DNA from: Patescibacteria group bacterium
Lineage (GTDB): Bacteria; Patescibacteriota; SOKK01
Assembly (NCBI GenBank): GCA_004374725.1
Contig: SOKK01000087.1
Coordinates: 1-11,268 of the forward strand
Reading direction: 5' to 3'
Length of the DNA stretch: 11,268 bases
The notes beneath the pieces were generated by a model. That model was given only the letters and a program-made list of their open reading frames with translations, did not search any database and had not been told where the DNA came from. Shown here piece after piece: positions 1 through 5,339 of this stretch; within the stretch, counting starts at the first letter, position 1, and every line of letters begins with the position of its first letter. The position numbers were made by a program, and so were the translations under genes.

Positions 1-242
1 TAATTTAGTCAACACTTCTATTAAAATTATTGTAGAATGATTTTCTTTTGTACCCCGTAAGTTGGCTTGGAAGACCAACTCCTCTTGGCTGGAGAGAGGG
101 GGAACCTTGATCACCCTACCTTTACCTTTGTGGCTTTATGTTGCCATGGCCGGATTTAATGGAGATCCCTCAGGCTATTCTCCGGCTTCCTGCCTGAGAG
201 GGGAGTTTATCACGCTCATCCCCGGAGCGGGGCCGAGGCCGG

Positions 243-313
243 TCAGGCCGCGGTGGCGAATAAAAAGAGAGATTGGCGGTGCTGGCGGAAACTTGTCACG
301 TGTAGACCTCCAT
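243..313 (-). other. Two tandem Shine-Dalgarno/mini-ORF units
   Basis: On the minus strand GGAGGT (326-321) sits 7 nt before an ATG at 313-311 that encodes only five residues (MEVYT, stop 298-296). A second GGAGGT (311-306), which begins inside that ATG, sits 6 nt before a GTG at 299-297 that overlaps the first stop as GTGA and opens an 18-codon frame ending at 243. Two near-perfect ribosome binding sites with correct spacing and a start/stop overlap are unusual. The peptides are too short to identify, so this may be a leader-peptide arrangement or coincidence. Read on the plus strand, the same bases give two ACCTCC motifs (306-311 and 321-326), which match the anti-Shine-Dalgarno of 16S rRNA. 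Confidence 0.2.
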
Positions 314-335
314 AAAAAGTACCTCCGTAGTTTGG

Positions 336-396
336 GTTGATGGGATTCTTTGTTGAATGAGAGCTGTTTCTCTACTCAACAAAGGGACCCATCAAC
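336..396. repeat. Long composite hairpin
   Basis: Arms gttgatggg (336-344) and cccatcaac (388-396) pair perfectly over 9 bp. Inside them ctttgttga (348-356) and tcaacaaag (376-384) pair over another 9 bp, and agag/ctct (360-363, 370-373) close a 6-nt loop. Only three-base internal asymmetries interrupt it. This is the most stable structure in the left region. It has no T-run on either side, so it does not look like a simple intrinsic terminator. It could cap a structured RNA. Confidence 0.6.
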
Positions 397-443
397 TAAA
401 CTAAAAGAGGAATTCTATTTCGTTTAATCTTTTAAAGAACAGG

Positions 444-485
444 GTCTTAACTTAGCAAACTATTTCTAGCTTGTCAAGTTAAGTC
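444..485. repeat. Imperfect inverted repeat
   Basis: gtcttaactt (444-453) faces aagttaagtc (476-485), 9 of 10 positions pairing, with a partly self-complementary interior (aacta facing tagct). On the minus strand the same bases contain TTGACA (477-472) and, 17 nt on, a weak -10 TAAGTT (454-449), so a promoter reading is possible but is confounded by the palindrome. Confidence 0.45.
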
Positions 486-498
486 CTACATCTAGAAT
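471..498 (+). promoter_or_regulatory. Possible rightward promoter
   Basis: TTGTCA (471-476) and TAGAAT (493-498) are separated by 16 nt, each matching 5 of 6 consensus positions. Transcription would start near 505 and run through the hairpins at 498-515 and 576-635, possibly towards the antiporter gene. The overlap with two inverted repeats lowers confidence. Confidence 0.35.
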
Positions 499-866
499 TG
501 GAACTGTGGTTCCAAGTCCAAGAGGTAGAACTTAGAGGGAAAAAGGGGCAGGGAGAAGGGTCTAGACGAGTATAAGGAGAATAGGAGGGCAACACGAATA
601 GGAATTGAACTCGGTAAGCCTCCTATTGCAGCTCCTAAAATATACTGGGATACCCCTGTAACTCCTCCCTGCCTTTGCCCGTGGACTTGTCTTTCTTCCT
701 CTTGTTTGCCATCTGTGGTAACTTTTTGGCGCGCCCGTATCTGGTGGGCATCCCTAGGAAGTTCTAAGTCCGTGGGTCTTTTAAGGGTCTTATAATAGTT
801 GGTTTTATTAAGCCCTTTTCCCTCCGGATTATTCAGTCCTGACGAAAAATGGCTTAAGCAAGGCAA
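492..866 (-). CDS. Doubtful hypothetical ORF, 124 aa
   Basis: An uninterrupted minus-strand frame begins at a TTG about 35 nt downstream of the strong leftward promoter at 907-935. Its translation has a basic/polar first half and a hydrophobic stretch near residues 75-110 that is rich in Leu, Ser and Pro. It has no Shine-Dalgarno sequence. The codon use (many CCC, CCT and CTC codons late in the frame) is unlike neighbouring genes, and I see no conserved motif. The late part coincides with a pyrimidine-rich minus-strand tract that is poor in stop codons for compositional reasons. It may be a real small protein, but a non-coding transcript is equally likely. Confidence 0.15.
   Translation of the reverse strand: MPCLSHFSSGLNNPEGKGLNKTNYYKTLKRPTDLELPRDAHQIRARQKVTTDGKQEEERQVHGQRQGGVTGVSQYILGAAIGGLPSSIPIRVALLFSLYSSRPFSLPLFPSKFYLLDLEPQFQF
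498..515. repeat. Short perfect hairpin
   Basis: ttggaac (498-504) and gttccaa (509-515) form a perfect 7-bp stem with a 4-nt loop. It lies directly downstream of the possible rightward promoter and has no T-run. Confidence 0.5.
576..635. repeat. Stem with 30-nt loop
   Basis: aataggagg (580-588) pairs perfectly with cctcctatt (619-627). An outer ggag/ctcc helix (576-579 with 632-635) extends it. The loop repeats the word aatagga, giving an alternative pairing partner for the right arm, so the region could switch between two folds. On the minus strand the loop contains gttcaattcc, which resembles a tRNA T-loop, but no T-stem forms. Confidence 0.45.
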
Positions 867-906
867 AAATCGGTTTTCTGGTTTTCAATTACGGCACGAA
901 CATCCT

Positions 907-935
907 AATATAGCATACCTTGATACTCTTGTCAA
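907..935 (-). promoter_or_regulatory. Strong sigma-70-type promoter reading leftward
   Basis: On the minus strand a perfect -35 TTGACA (935-930) is followed after exactly 17 nt by TATATT (912-907), 5 of 6 positions of the -10 consensus. The predicted start is near 900, and the transcript would enter the gene-poor 1-900 region. This is the best-matching promoter in the window, which argues that the region to its left is expressed even though no clear protein is encoded there. Confidence 0.6.
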
Positions 936-1001
936 GGGTAACCCCTACTAAAATTAACCTAAACAGGTTAAAATGGAGGTGAAGTTAAATATATTAAAAT
1001 T

Positions 1002-2687
1002 ATGGAAAATATTTTTCTTGACATCGGTGTACTTGTAATCCTTGCGGCCTTAGGAGCACTCTTGGCGACTTTCTTGCGTCAACCTTTAATCCCACTTTAC
1101 CTCTTAGTGGGAATTTTAATTGGCCCGGTTTTAGGATTGGTTACAAACCAAGAAGTAATTATTACTTTCTCTGAAATTGGAATTGCTTTGCTTTTGTTTG
1201 TGGTGGGATTGCGGATTGACCTTGGAAAATTAAAAAGCGTTGCTAAAATTGCAGTTGTTGGCGGAATAGTTAAGGTAGGTGTTTTAGCACTCTTGGGATT
1301 TCTTTTGGCAAACTTTTTAGATTTTGCGTATCCCGCTACAATCTATCTTGGACTTGCAGTAGCGTTTGGGAGCACAATGGTTGCTTTAAAAATTCTTTCC
1401 GACCGTCAGGAGTTAAACTCTTTACACGGCAGGATTGTGATTGGTTTTCTTTTGGTGGAAGATATCTTGGCAGTTCTTGCTTTGACCGTTCTTTCTACCC
1501 TTGGCAGCTTTGAAGTTACAGGTCTTCTTCTGGCACTGGTGAAAGGGATTGGCCTTCTTTTAGCCGTGGTTTTAGCAAGCCGTTTTGTCTTCCCTTGGCT
1601 CTTTCGCTATGCATCTAAATTTGAAGAGCTGATGTTTATTCTGGCACTGGGTTTCTGTTTCGGCTTTGCCTGGCTTTCCTATTCCCTAGGCCTCTCGATT
1701 GCAATTGGTGCTTTCTTTGTTGGAGTGGGGCTGGCGAACTTGCCGTATCGTCTTGCAATTGCTGGAAAAGTGCGAGTCTTGCGAGATTTCTTCGCTGTGA
1801 TTTTCTTTGTTACCTTGGGGATGCAGATTGCAATTTCTGATTTGGATTTGGTTTGGAAGGCCTTGGTTATCTTTACCCTCTTTGTGATTATTGTTAATCC
1901 ATTAACCACCGCTTTGATTACAAGTATTTTTGGCTACAAGAGGCGGACGACGTTTATGGCGGTGGTCTTTTTAATCCCCACTAGTGAGTTTGCTTTGATT
2001 ATCGTGACAGAGGGGATGCAGAGAGGGGATATAGGTAGTAATGTTTTTGCTTTGGTGGTGATGTTGGCAGTTCTAACAATTACCTATATGTCTTATTTGG
2101 TGAGGTTTGATTGGCAGATTTATAAAGTTGCGAAATGGCCGCTTAAGATTTTTGAGAGTTTCAGTCGCGAGCACATTGAAAGAGTTGAGATTAAAGATGG
2201 AAAGAAGAAAGGGAAACAGGTTGTTCTTTGTGGGGTAGATCGGCTAGGACATAAAATTTTAAAGGCGCTTTCAAGCATGCGAGAGAGTATTTTGGTGGTA
2301 GATCTTAATCCAGAACTGATTGAGAAAATGGCAAGAAAGAAGATCCCCGCGATTTATGGAGATATTAATGATCCAGAAATCTTTCATAAAACAGAGCCCA
2401 AAAATACAAAATTGATCATCTCTACTGTTCCTGATAAACATGATAATCTTTTACTTCTAGAACAAACAAAATCTTATCGGCGTTCAATGGTTGTTTGTGT
2501 AACAGCCTCGCAGGCTCGCGATGCTTTGGAGCTTTACAAGCACGGTGCTGATTACGTAATTGTTCCCAAACACCTTGGTGGCGAACATGTTGCTTTTCTT
2601 TTGAAAAAGTCTGGGAATCGATTTGGTAAATTTAAGCAAACAAAAAAGGAGCATCTTAGGGAACTCCGGGAAATAATGAGAAAATGA
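1002..2687 (+). CDS. CPA2 cation:proton antiporter with TrkA-N (RCK) domain
   Basis: This is a 561-residue inner-membrane antiporter of the KefB/KefC-like monovalent cation:proton antiporter-2 family, expected to exchange K+ or Na+ for H+ under control of a cytoplasmic nucleotide-binding domain. Residues 1 to about 375 are a string of hydrophobic segments. They carry the family signatures LLLFVVGLRIDL (about 62-73), a GSTMVALKIL segment (about 123-132) and LVEDILAV with its conserved acidic pair (about 150-157). Residues about 405-540 form a Rossmann-type TrkA-N domain beginning VVLCGVDRLG, with a later acidic VVDLNP that suits a dinucleotide ribose contact. The usual GxGxxG is GVDRLG here, so the middle Gly is replaced. 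Start: a good GGAGGT lies at 975-980, 21 nt from the ATG, which is too far. The protein begins exactly where relatives begin, so the ATG is kept. Its far end meets amrA convergently. Confidence 0.9.
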   Translation: MENIFLDIGVLVILAALGALLATFLRQPLIPLYLLVGILIGPVLGLVTNQEVIITFSEIGIALLLFVVGLRIDLGKLKSVAKIAVVGGIVKVGVLALLGFLLANFLDFAYPATIYLGLAVAFGSTMVALKILSDRQELNSLHGRIVIGFLLVEDILAVLALTVLSTLGSFEVTGLLLALVKGIGLLLAVVLASRFVFPWLFRYASKFEELMFILALGFCFGFAWLSYSLGLSIAIGAFFVGVGLANLPYRLAIAGKVRVLRDFFAVIFFVTLGMQIAISDLDLVWKALVIFTLFVIIVNPLTTALITSIFGYKRRTTFMAVVFLIPTSEFALIIVTEGMQRGDIGSNVFALVVMLAVLTITYMSYLVRFDWQIYKVAKWPLKIFESFSREHIERVEIKDGKKKGKQVVLCGVDRLGHKILKALSSMRESILVVDLNPELIEKMARKKIPAIYGDINDPEIFHKTEPKNTKLIISTVPDKHDNLLLLEQTKSYRRSMVVCVTASQARDALELYKHGADYVIVPKHLGGEHVAFLLKKSGNRFGKFKQTKKEHLRELREIMRK

Positions 2688-2737
2688 TTAATGTATAATG
2701 AATAATGTAAATAGCCCATTATTCATTAATCATTATT
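2684..2737. repeat. Heptad-periodic inverted repeat, copy A
   Basis: The left arm is 7-nt units ATGATTA, ATGTATA, ATGAATA, ATG (2684-2707). The right arm is CATTATT, CATTAAT, CATTATT (2717-2737). The inner 12 bp (2696-2707 with 2717-2728) pair perfectly around a 9-nt loop. The element fills the gap between two convergent genes and contains the antiporter TGA inside its first unit, and its last base is the end of the amrA stop codon. It could act as a bidirectional 3'-end structure, though it is AT-only and has no long T-run. It shares architecture but not sequence with 7941-8002 and 9982-10059. Confidence 0.75.
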
Positions 2738-3252
2738 TAACTGTGACGTTCAACGGTGAACCGTTCAATTGAGAGCGGTTCTTTTTGATAGTTAATTCCG
2801 GCTTTATCGCAGGTAATTCTTAGCTGGGTCTCTACGTTGTCTACGCCGTCTAGATCAGGGAGTAACAAGCCGCGATAACCGAACTGATTGGCAACAATGA
2901 TTCCGTACTTTTTGGGGTCAAGCTGGTTAACATCAGTAACAGGCTCAGGTTTACTTAAGACATCTACAGAGTAACTTAGATCTTTGAGCTCTTTTTTAGT
3001 AACAGGGTGAAAACGGAGATCTTTGGTTGCAGCGGAGATTGCATTTTGAATGATTTCTTCAGCAAGATTTTTCTGAGTCGGAACAAAAGTTCCGGTGCAA
3101 CCGCGAAGTTTTTTATCTTTCTTCAGGGAAACAAAAACCCCCGCCTTTTTTATCAGCATTTCCTTTGGTAAATCTTCTGGCGGTTTGATAGTCTTGTCTT
3201 CTTTGAGATAGGTTTCTACGGCTTGCTGGGCAAGTTTTGTATAGTTGTCCAT
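2737..3252 (-). CDS. amrA: AMMECR1-domain protein, AmmeMemoRadiSam protein A
   Basis: This 171-residue protein is nearly all one AMMECR1 domain, the partner always found with Memo-like and radical SAM proteins in the AmmeMemoRadiSam set; its biochemical role is not established. The hallmark LRGCTG motif is at residues 49-54, preceded by GVFVSLKKDKK. It is followed by the LRFHPVTKKEL segment and a C-terminal YRGLLLPDLDG stretch, all in family order. The frame is open to 3315, but the first 21 codons of that extension are translated from the repeat at 3262-3383, so the ATG at 3252-3250 is chosen. No Shine-Dalgarno precedes it, only an A/T-rich stretch, probably because the repeat inserted about 10 nt upstream. 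It is the last gene of the amrS-amrB-amrA unit. Confidence 0.9.
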   Translation of the reverse strand: MDNYTKLAQQAVETYLKEDKTIKPPEDLPKEMLIKKAGVFVSLKKDKKLRGCTGTFVPTQKNLAEEIIQNAISAATKDLRFHPVTKKELKDLSYSVDVLSKPEPVTDVNQLDPKKYGIIVANQFGYRGLLLPDLDGVDNVETQLRITCDKAGINYQKEPLSIERFTVERHS

Positions 3253-3261
3253 TTTTTTATT

Positions 3262-3383
3262 GTTATTGCGAGTCCTGCGAAGCGGGACGAAGCCTGCCTG
3301 CCGGCAGGTAGGCAATCCTGTCAGTTTTGGGTTGCCTATATCCTCACGGGATTGCTTCGTCGCTGCGCTCCTCGCAATGACAC
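3262..3383. repeat. Interspersed imperfect palindromic repeat, copy 2
   Basis: The ends are attgcgag (left) and ctcgcaatgaca-like (right), inverted relative to each other. Inner words ggcaatcctgtcag and cgggattgcttcgtcgc match the copy at 4196-4312 in the same order and orientation. It fills the amrB-amrA gap, supplies the last residues and stop codon of amrB, and ends about 10 nt before the amrA start. No transposase is present, so it would be a non-autonomous, MITE-like or REP-like element. Repeats with this kind of sequence are familiar from many uncultured bacterial genomes. Confidence 0.85.
3292..3313. repeat. GC-rich palindrome nested in repeat copy 2
   Basis: gcctgcctgcc (3292-3302) faces ggcaggtaggc (3303-3313), pairing over 11 bp with one G-T wobble. 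It is absent from copy 1 at 4196-4312, which suggests a secondary insertion. A closely related palindrome stands alone at 5820-5837. Confidence 0.75.
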
Positions 3384-4184
3384 TCTAAACTTACCGACTG
3401 CGTACCCAACCCCAAAGGGACCTTCATAGGTGATGAAATCTAGTTTGTAGTCAAAGTTGCTTAGGACTCCGAAGAGGATTACAATTGAGCGCAGGCCACA
3501 TTCTCCTGCTTCTTGAATCAGATTTTGGTCTAGTTTAAGAATTTCCTGGGGCTTGTTTTGTTTGATCAGTTCTACCAATTGCCGATCAAATTCCTTTCCT
3601 TTGGGGTTATAGCCGGCAGGAGCTTCAGGGGTTAAGCGATGCGAAAGATCACCACTTGCAACAAAGACAATTTTCTCTTTGCTCTCTTTGATGATTTTTC
3701 CTAAGCTCTTCCCAAACTCAAAATGTTTATCTAGATCTAACATTGAAAAAGTGAGGGGAACCAGTTTAAAAGAATTATATTTCTGGCTAAGATAGTAGAG
3801 CGGAACTAAAATTCCATGATCAAGATTGTTTTCTTCCAAGAGTTCGGGAGCAAGAGCAGAATTTATTTCGGTGAGAGGGAAGTTGGATTTTGCAATAATT
3901 TCTTTGGAGAGTTTTTGATCTTTTTCAAATTTTAGGTTGATATTGAAAGCTCCGAATTGAGCGAGGTTACCTTGGTAACTTTCAAAGTTATAGATCCCGA
4001 AGGAATTGGATAGAGTAACGCTATGAGGTGAAATGATAATCACAGTTTCTGGTTTGAGTTTCGCAACATCGTCTCCCAATTTTTTCATTGCTTCTACAGT
4101 TTTCGGAGTTTGTCTAAGATTATCCTGACCAATTTCAGGAATAATAATTGGAGGGTGAGGTGTAATGTAGGCGGAAGTGAGCAT
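3336..4184 (-). CDS. amrB: Memo-like protein, AmmeMemoRadiSam protein B
   Basis: This 282-residue protein belongs to the Memo family, related to class III extradiol dioxygenases. Family-typical metal or active-site candidates are visible: His10 in ITPHPP, His54 in ISPHS, His123 in LDHG, Asp179 and His182 in SGDLSH, and Cys229 in AGECG. The C-terminal family motif YEGPFGVGY is at about 253-261. An ATG five codons upstream (4199) is also in frame, but it lies at the edge of a repeat and relatives start at MLTSAYITPHPP, so 4184 is chosen. Neither start has a good ribosome binding site. Residues from about 268 (VSLRGAQRRSNPVRI) are translated from the repeat at 3262-3383. The natural protein should end near GKF, so the original stop has been lost and replaced by one inside the repeat. 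The core fold should be unaffected. Confidence 0.9.
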   Translation of the reverse strand: MLTSAYITPHPPIIIPEIGQDNLRQTPKTVEAMKKLGDDVAKLKPETVIIISPHSVTLSNSFGIYNFESYQGNLAQFGAFNINLKFEKDQKLSKEIIAKSNFPLTEINSALAPELLEENNLDHGILVPLYYLSQKYNSFKLVPLTFSMLDLDKHFEFGKSLGKIIKESKEKIVFVASGDLSHRLTPEAPAGYNPKGKEFDRQLVELIKQNKPQEILKLDQNLIQEAGECGLRSIVILFGVLSNFDYKLDFITYEGPFGVGYAVGKFRVSLRGAQRRSNPVRI

Positions 4185-4195
4185 TGTTCCAAGTG

Positions 4196-4312
4196 CCATT
4201 GCGAGCCCCGCGAAGCGGGGCGTGGCAATCCCGTCAGGATGTAGACTGTCTATATTTCAACGGGATTGCTTCGTCGCCTCCCGCAAAGCGGGAGGACTCC
4301 TCGCAATGACAT
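4196..4312. repeat. Interspersed imperfect palindromic repeat, copy 1
   Basis: It begins ccattgcgag and ends ctcgcaatgaca, with smaller GC hairpins inside each arm (ccccgc-gaa-gcgggg near 4206-4220 and cctcccgc-aaa-gcgggagg near 4277-4294). It shares the words ggcaatcc-gtcag, tatat and cgggattgcttcgtcgc with copy 2, in the same orientation. It occupies the whole gap between the amrS stop and the amrB start. The minus-strand end contains GCGAGGAG, a weak Shine-Dalgarno resemblance, but too far from amrB to serve it. Confidence 0.85.
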
Positions 4313-4318
4313 TATGAA

Positions 4319-5218
4319 TTAAACATTTCCTAAATAAACATGTTTCAAACCAGCTTTTTTACCAATCTCTTGGGCTTTTTTGAGGGTTTTTAGCGGACGC
4401 GGGGGGAGGTCATGAAGTTTTGCTTGGGGGACGAAGCGGGTGACGTGCCAGGGTATTTCGGGTCCGAGGTTTTTGACAATCCAATTGGCAATTTTTTTGA
4501 GATTTTCAGGACTGTCATTCATCGTCGGGACAATATTGGTGACAACTTCAACATGCATTTTCCATTTGTCTTTGGCTCTTTTGGTCACTTCCAGAATTCC
4601 TTTTACTTGAGGAATGTTAGCCATTTTCTGATAGAACTTGTCATCAAAACTTTTGATGTCGACGCGAAAAGCATCAAGATAGGGCCCGATTAAATCGAGA
4701 TGCTCTTTGGTTAAAAAGCCGTTTGTGACATAGACCGTATAATATTTTTTGAGGTGAGGATGTTCTTTGATTTCCTTCATCACGTCCAGGTTGAATTCTA
4801 ACCAGATCGCGGGCTCGTTATAGGTAAAGGCTACACCGGCGCTATCAGATTTTTCTAAAAGTTCAATGACCTTCTTGGGAGTGATTTTCTCGCTGGCCTT
4901 ACCTAGCATCTTAATTTCTTTGCCATCAAGATAGGTTAAGCTCCAATTTTGACAGAAAAGACAGCGAAAGTTGCAGCCGTAAGTGCCCAGAGATAACACT
5001 TGCGTTCCAGGATGAAAATGAAAGAGTGGCTTTTTCTCAATCGGATCAATATTTACCGCGGAAGCGATTCCATAGATCAGAGTGTATAGCTCTCCCTTCT
5101 GATTTTTCCGCGTACCACAAAACCCTGTTTTCCCTTCCGGAATGACGCATTTCCGCTGGCAAACATAGCATTGCACGGCGTTATTTTCTAGTTTTTTGTA
5201 GAGAAGTGCTTTTTTCAT
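4319..5218 (-). CDS. amrS: Radical SAM enzyme of the AmmeMemoRadiSam system
   Basis: A 299-residue cytosolic radical SAM protein related to pyruvate formate-lyase-activating enzymes. The [4Fe-4S] motif CxxxCxxC is Cys82, Cys86 and Cys89 in GCNFRCLFCQNW, preceded by SLGTYG. The N-terminus carries the Cys17, Cys20, Cys24, Cys34 set (CYVC, RKC, GFCG) typical of this subfamily and probably another metal site. AFTYNEPAIW (about 130-139), VTNGF and FRVDIKSF follow in the usual order, ending in HVTRFVP near 260-266. It should generate a 5'-deoxyadenosyl radical. The substrate of the AmmeMemoRadiSam trio is unknown; modification of AmrB or a small molecule are both conceivable. It is first in its operon, with no Shine-Dalgarno and a promoter almost touching the start (5228-5233). 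Confidence 0.92.
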   Translation of the reverse strand: MKKALLYKKLENNAVQCYVCQRKCVIPEGKTGFCGTRKNQKGELYTLIYGIASAVNIDPIEKKPLFHFHPGTQVLSLGTYGCNFRCLFCQNWSLTYLDGKEIKMLGKASEKITPKKVIELLEKSDSAGVAFTYNEPAIWLEFNLDVMKEIKEHPHLKKYYTVYVTNGFLTKEHLDLIGPYLDAFRVDIKSFDDKFYQKMANIPQVKGILEVTKRAKDKWKMHVEVVTNIVPTMNDSPENLKKIANWIVKNLGPEIPWHVTRFVPQAKLHDLPPRPLKTLKKAQEIGKKAGLKHVYLGNV

Positions 5219-5227
5219 CGCAGGTTT

Positions 5228-5233
5228 ATTATA
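5228..5233 (-). promoter_or_regulatory. Extended -10 promoter of amrS, leaderless start
   Basis: The minus strand reads TGtTATAAT, a perfect -10 with the extended TGn element. No good -35 lies 16-18 nt upstream. A start about 7 nt downstream would fall 2-4 nt from the amrS ATG at 5218, leaving essentially no leader, which fits the absence of a ribosome binding site. Confidence 0.55.
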
Positions 5234-5242
5234 ACATAGGGG

Positions 5243-5271
5243 TTGATTTTTCAGCTTGGGTTTGATATGCT
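5243..5271 (+). promoter_or_regulatory. Possible promoter for the small-protein unit
   Basis: TTGATT (5243-5248) and TATGCT (5266-5271) are 17 nt apart, each matching 4 of 6 consensus positions. It is divergent from and partly back-to-back with the amrS promoter. A start near 5278 would transcribe the genes at 5340 and 5494, ending at the terminator at 5729-5756. Confidence 0.4.
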
Positions 5272-5301
5272 ATTACCTTCTACTAAATAGACGACCTTAA
5301 A

Positions 5302-5322
5302 AATAGAAAGGGTGATTCTATT
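5302..5322 (+). repeat. Small hairpin in leader of the small-protein unit
   Basis: aatagaa (5302-5308) and ttctatt (5316-5322) pair perfectly over 7 bp around a 7-nt loop agggtga. The loop holds purines that could serve as a ribosome binding site for a TTG at 5321 that opens a competing 24-codon frame. Confidence 0.4.
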
Positions 5323-5339
5323 GAACGACAAGGGTAAGA

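Larger units (their letters stand above)
60..396. ncRNA. Candidate structured RNA, class and strand unresolved
   Basis: Successive local inverted repeats are visible. Near 61-79 five-base arms gttgg and ccaac face each other. At 169-218 cctcagg pairs with cctgagg-like bases in gcctgagagg, with short flanking complementarity. A GC-rich block follows at about 220-258 with several ggcc/cggcc pairings, and the region ends in the long hairpin at 336-396. This density of pairing, with no credible codon structure, is what suggests a folded RNA. Neither strand shows a canonical intrinsic terminator, so direction is uncertain. A 92-codon open frame on the plus strand (62-340, TTG start, no ribosome binding site) has no recognisable protein character and I take it as chance. 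A known Rfam class that I do not recognise by eye is quite possible. Confidence 0.3.
1..960. other. Gene-poor region rich in inverted repeats
   Basis: No reading frame here looks like a normal protein of this genome. The stretch is AT-rich at both ends and distinctly GC-richer around 165-260. It contains several strong hairpins (336-396, 444-485, 498-515, 576-635), a purine tract on the plus strand (about 530-562), and promoter-like elements facing both ways. I found no tRNA, rRNA, tmRNA, SRP RNA or RNase P RNA signature motif on either strand, and no riboswitch consensus I could recognise. In a genome with gaps of only a few bases elsewhere, nearly 1 kb without a clear gene suggests unidentified RNA genes or a decayed locus. 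Confidence 0.6.

Noticed and set aside
230..256. T-box-like word (gccgcggtgg) suggesting a tRNA-sensing leader
   Set aside because: It does not match the T-box consensus on either strand and has no downstream terminator or aminoacylation gene.
62..340. 92-codon plus-strand frame with a TTG start
   Set aside because: No ribosome binding site, no protein-like motif, and it covers an inverted-repeat-rich GC block; better explained as part of a structured RNA or chance.
455..478. Minus-strand bases resemble part of the Cas9 guide scaffold (agctagaaatag)
   Set aside because: The matching GAAA linker in guide RNAs is artificial; there is no cas gene, repeat-spacer array or anti-repeat nearby. Coincidence.
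590..620. T-loop-like gttcaattcc on the minus strand, as for a tRNA or tmRNA
   Set aside because: The flanking bases do not form a T-stem, and no acceptor, D or anticodon arm can be found.
3223..3429. 68-codon plus-strand frame over the repeat
   Set aside because: Its translation (CLPAGRQ-type) is the familiar spurious peptide of this repeat class; it is antisense to amrA and amrB ends.
3262..4312. Repeat copies as a CRISPR array
   Set aside because: Copies are about 120 bp, only two, about 800 bp apart around a gene, with no spacer pattern.
4412..4693. 93-codon plus-strand frame antisense to amrS
   Set aside because: Fully contained in a well-supported radical SAM gene on the other strand, with no independent signals.
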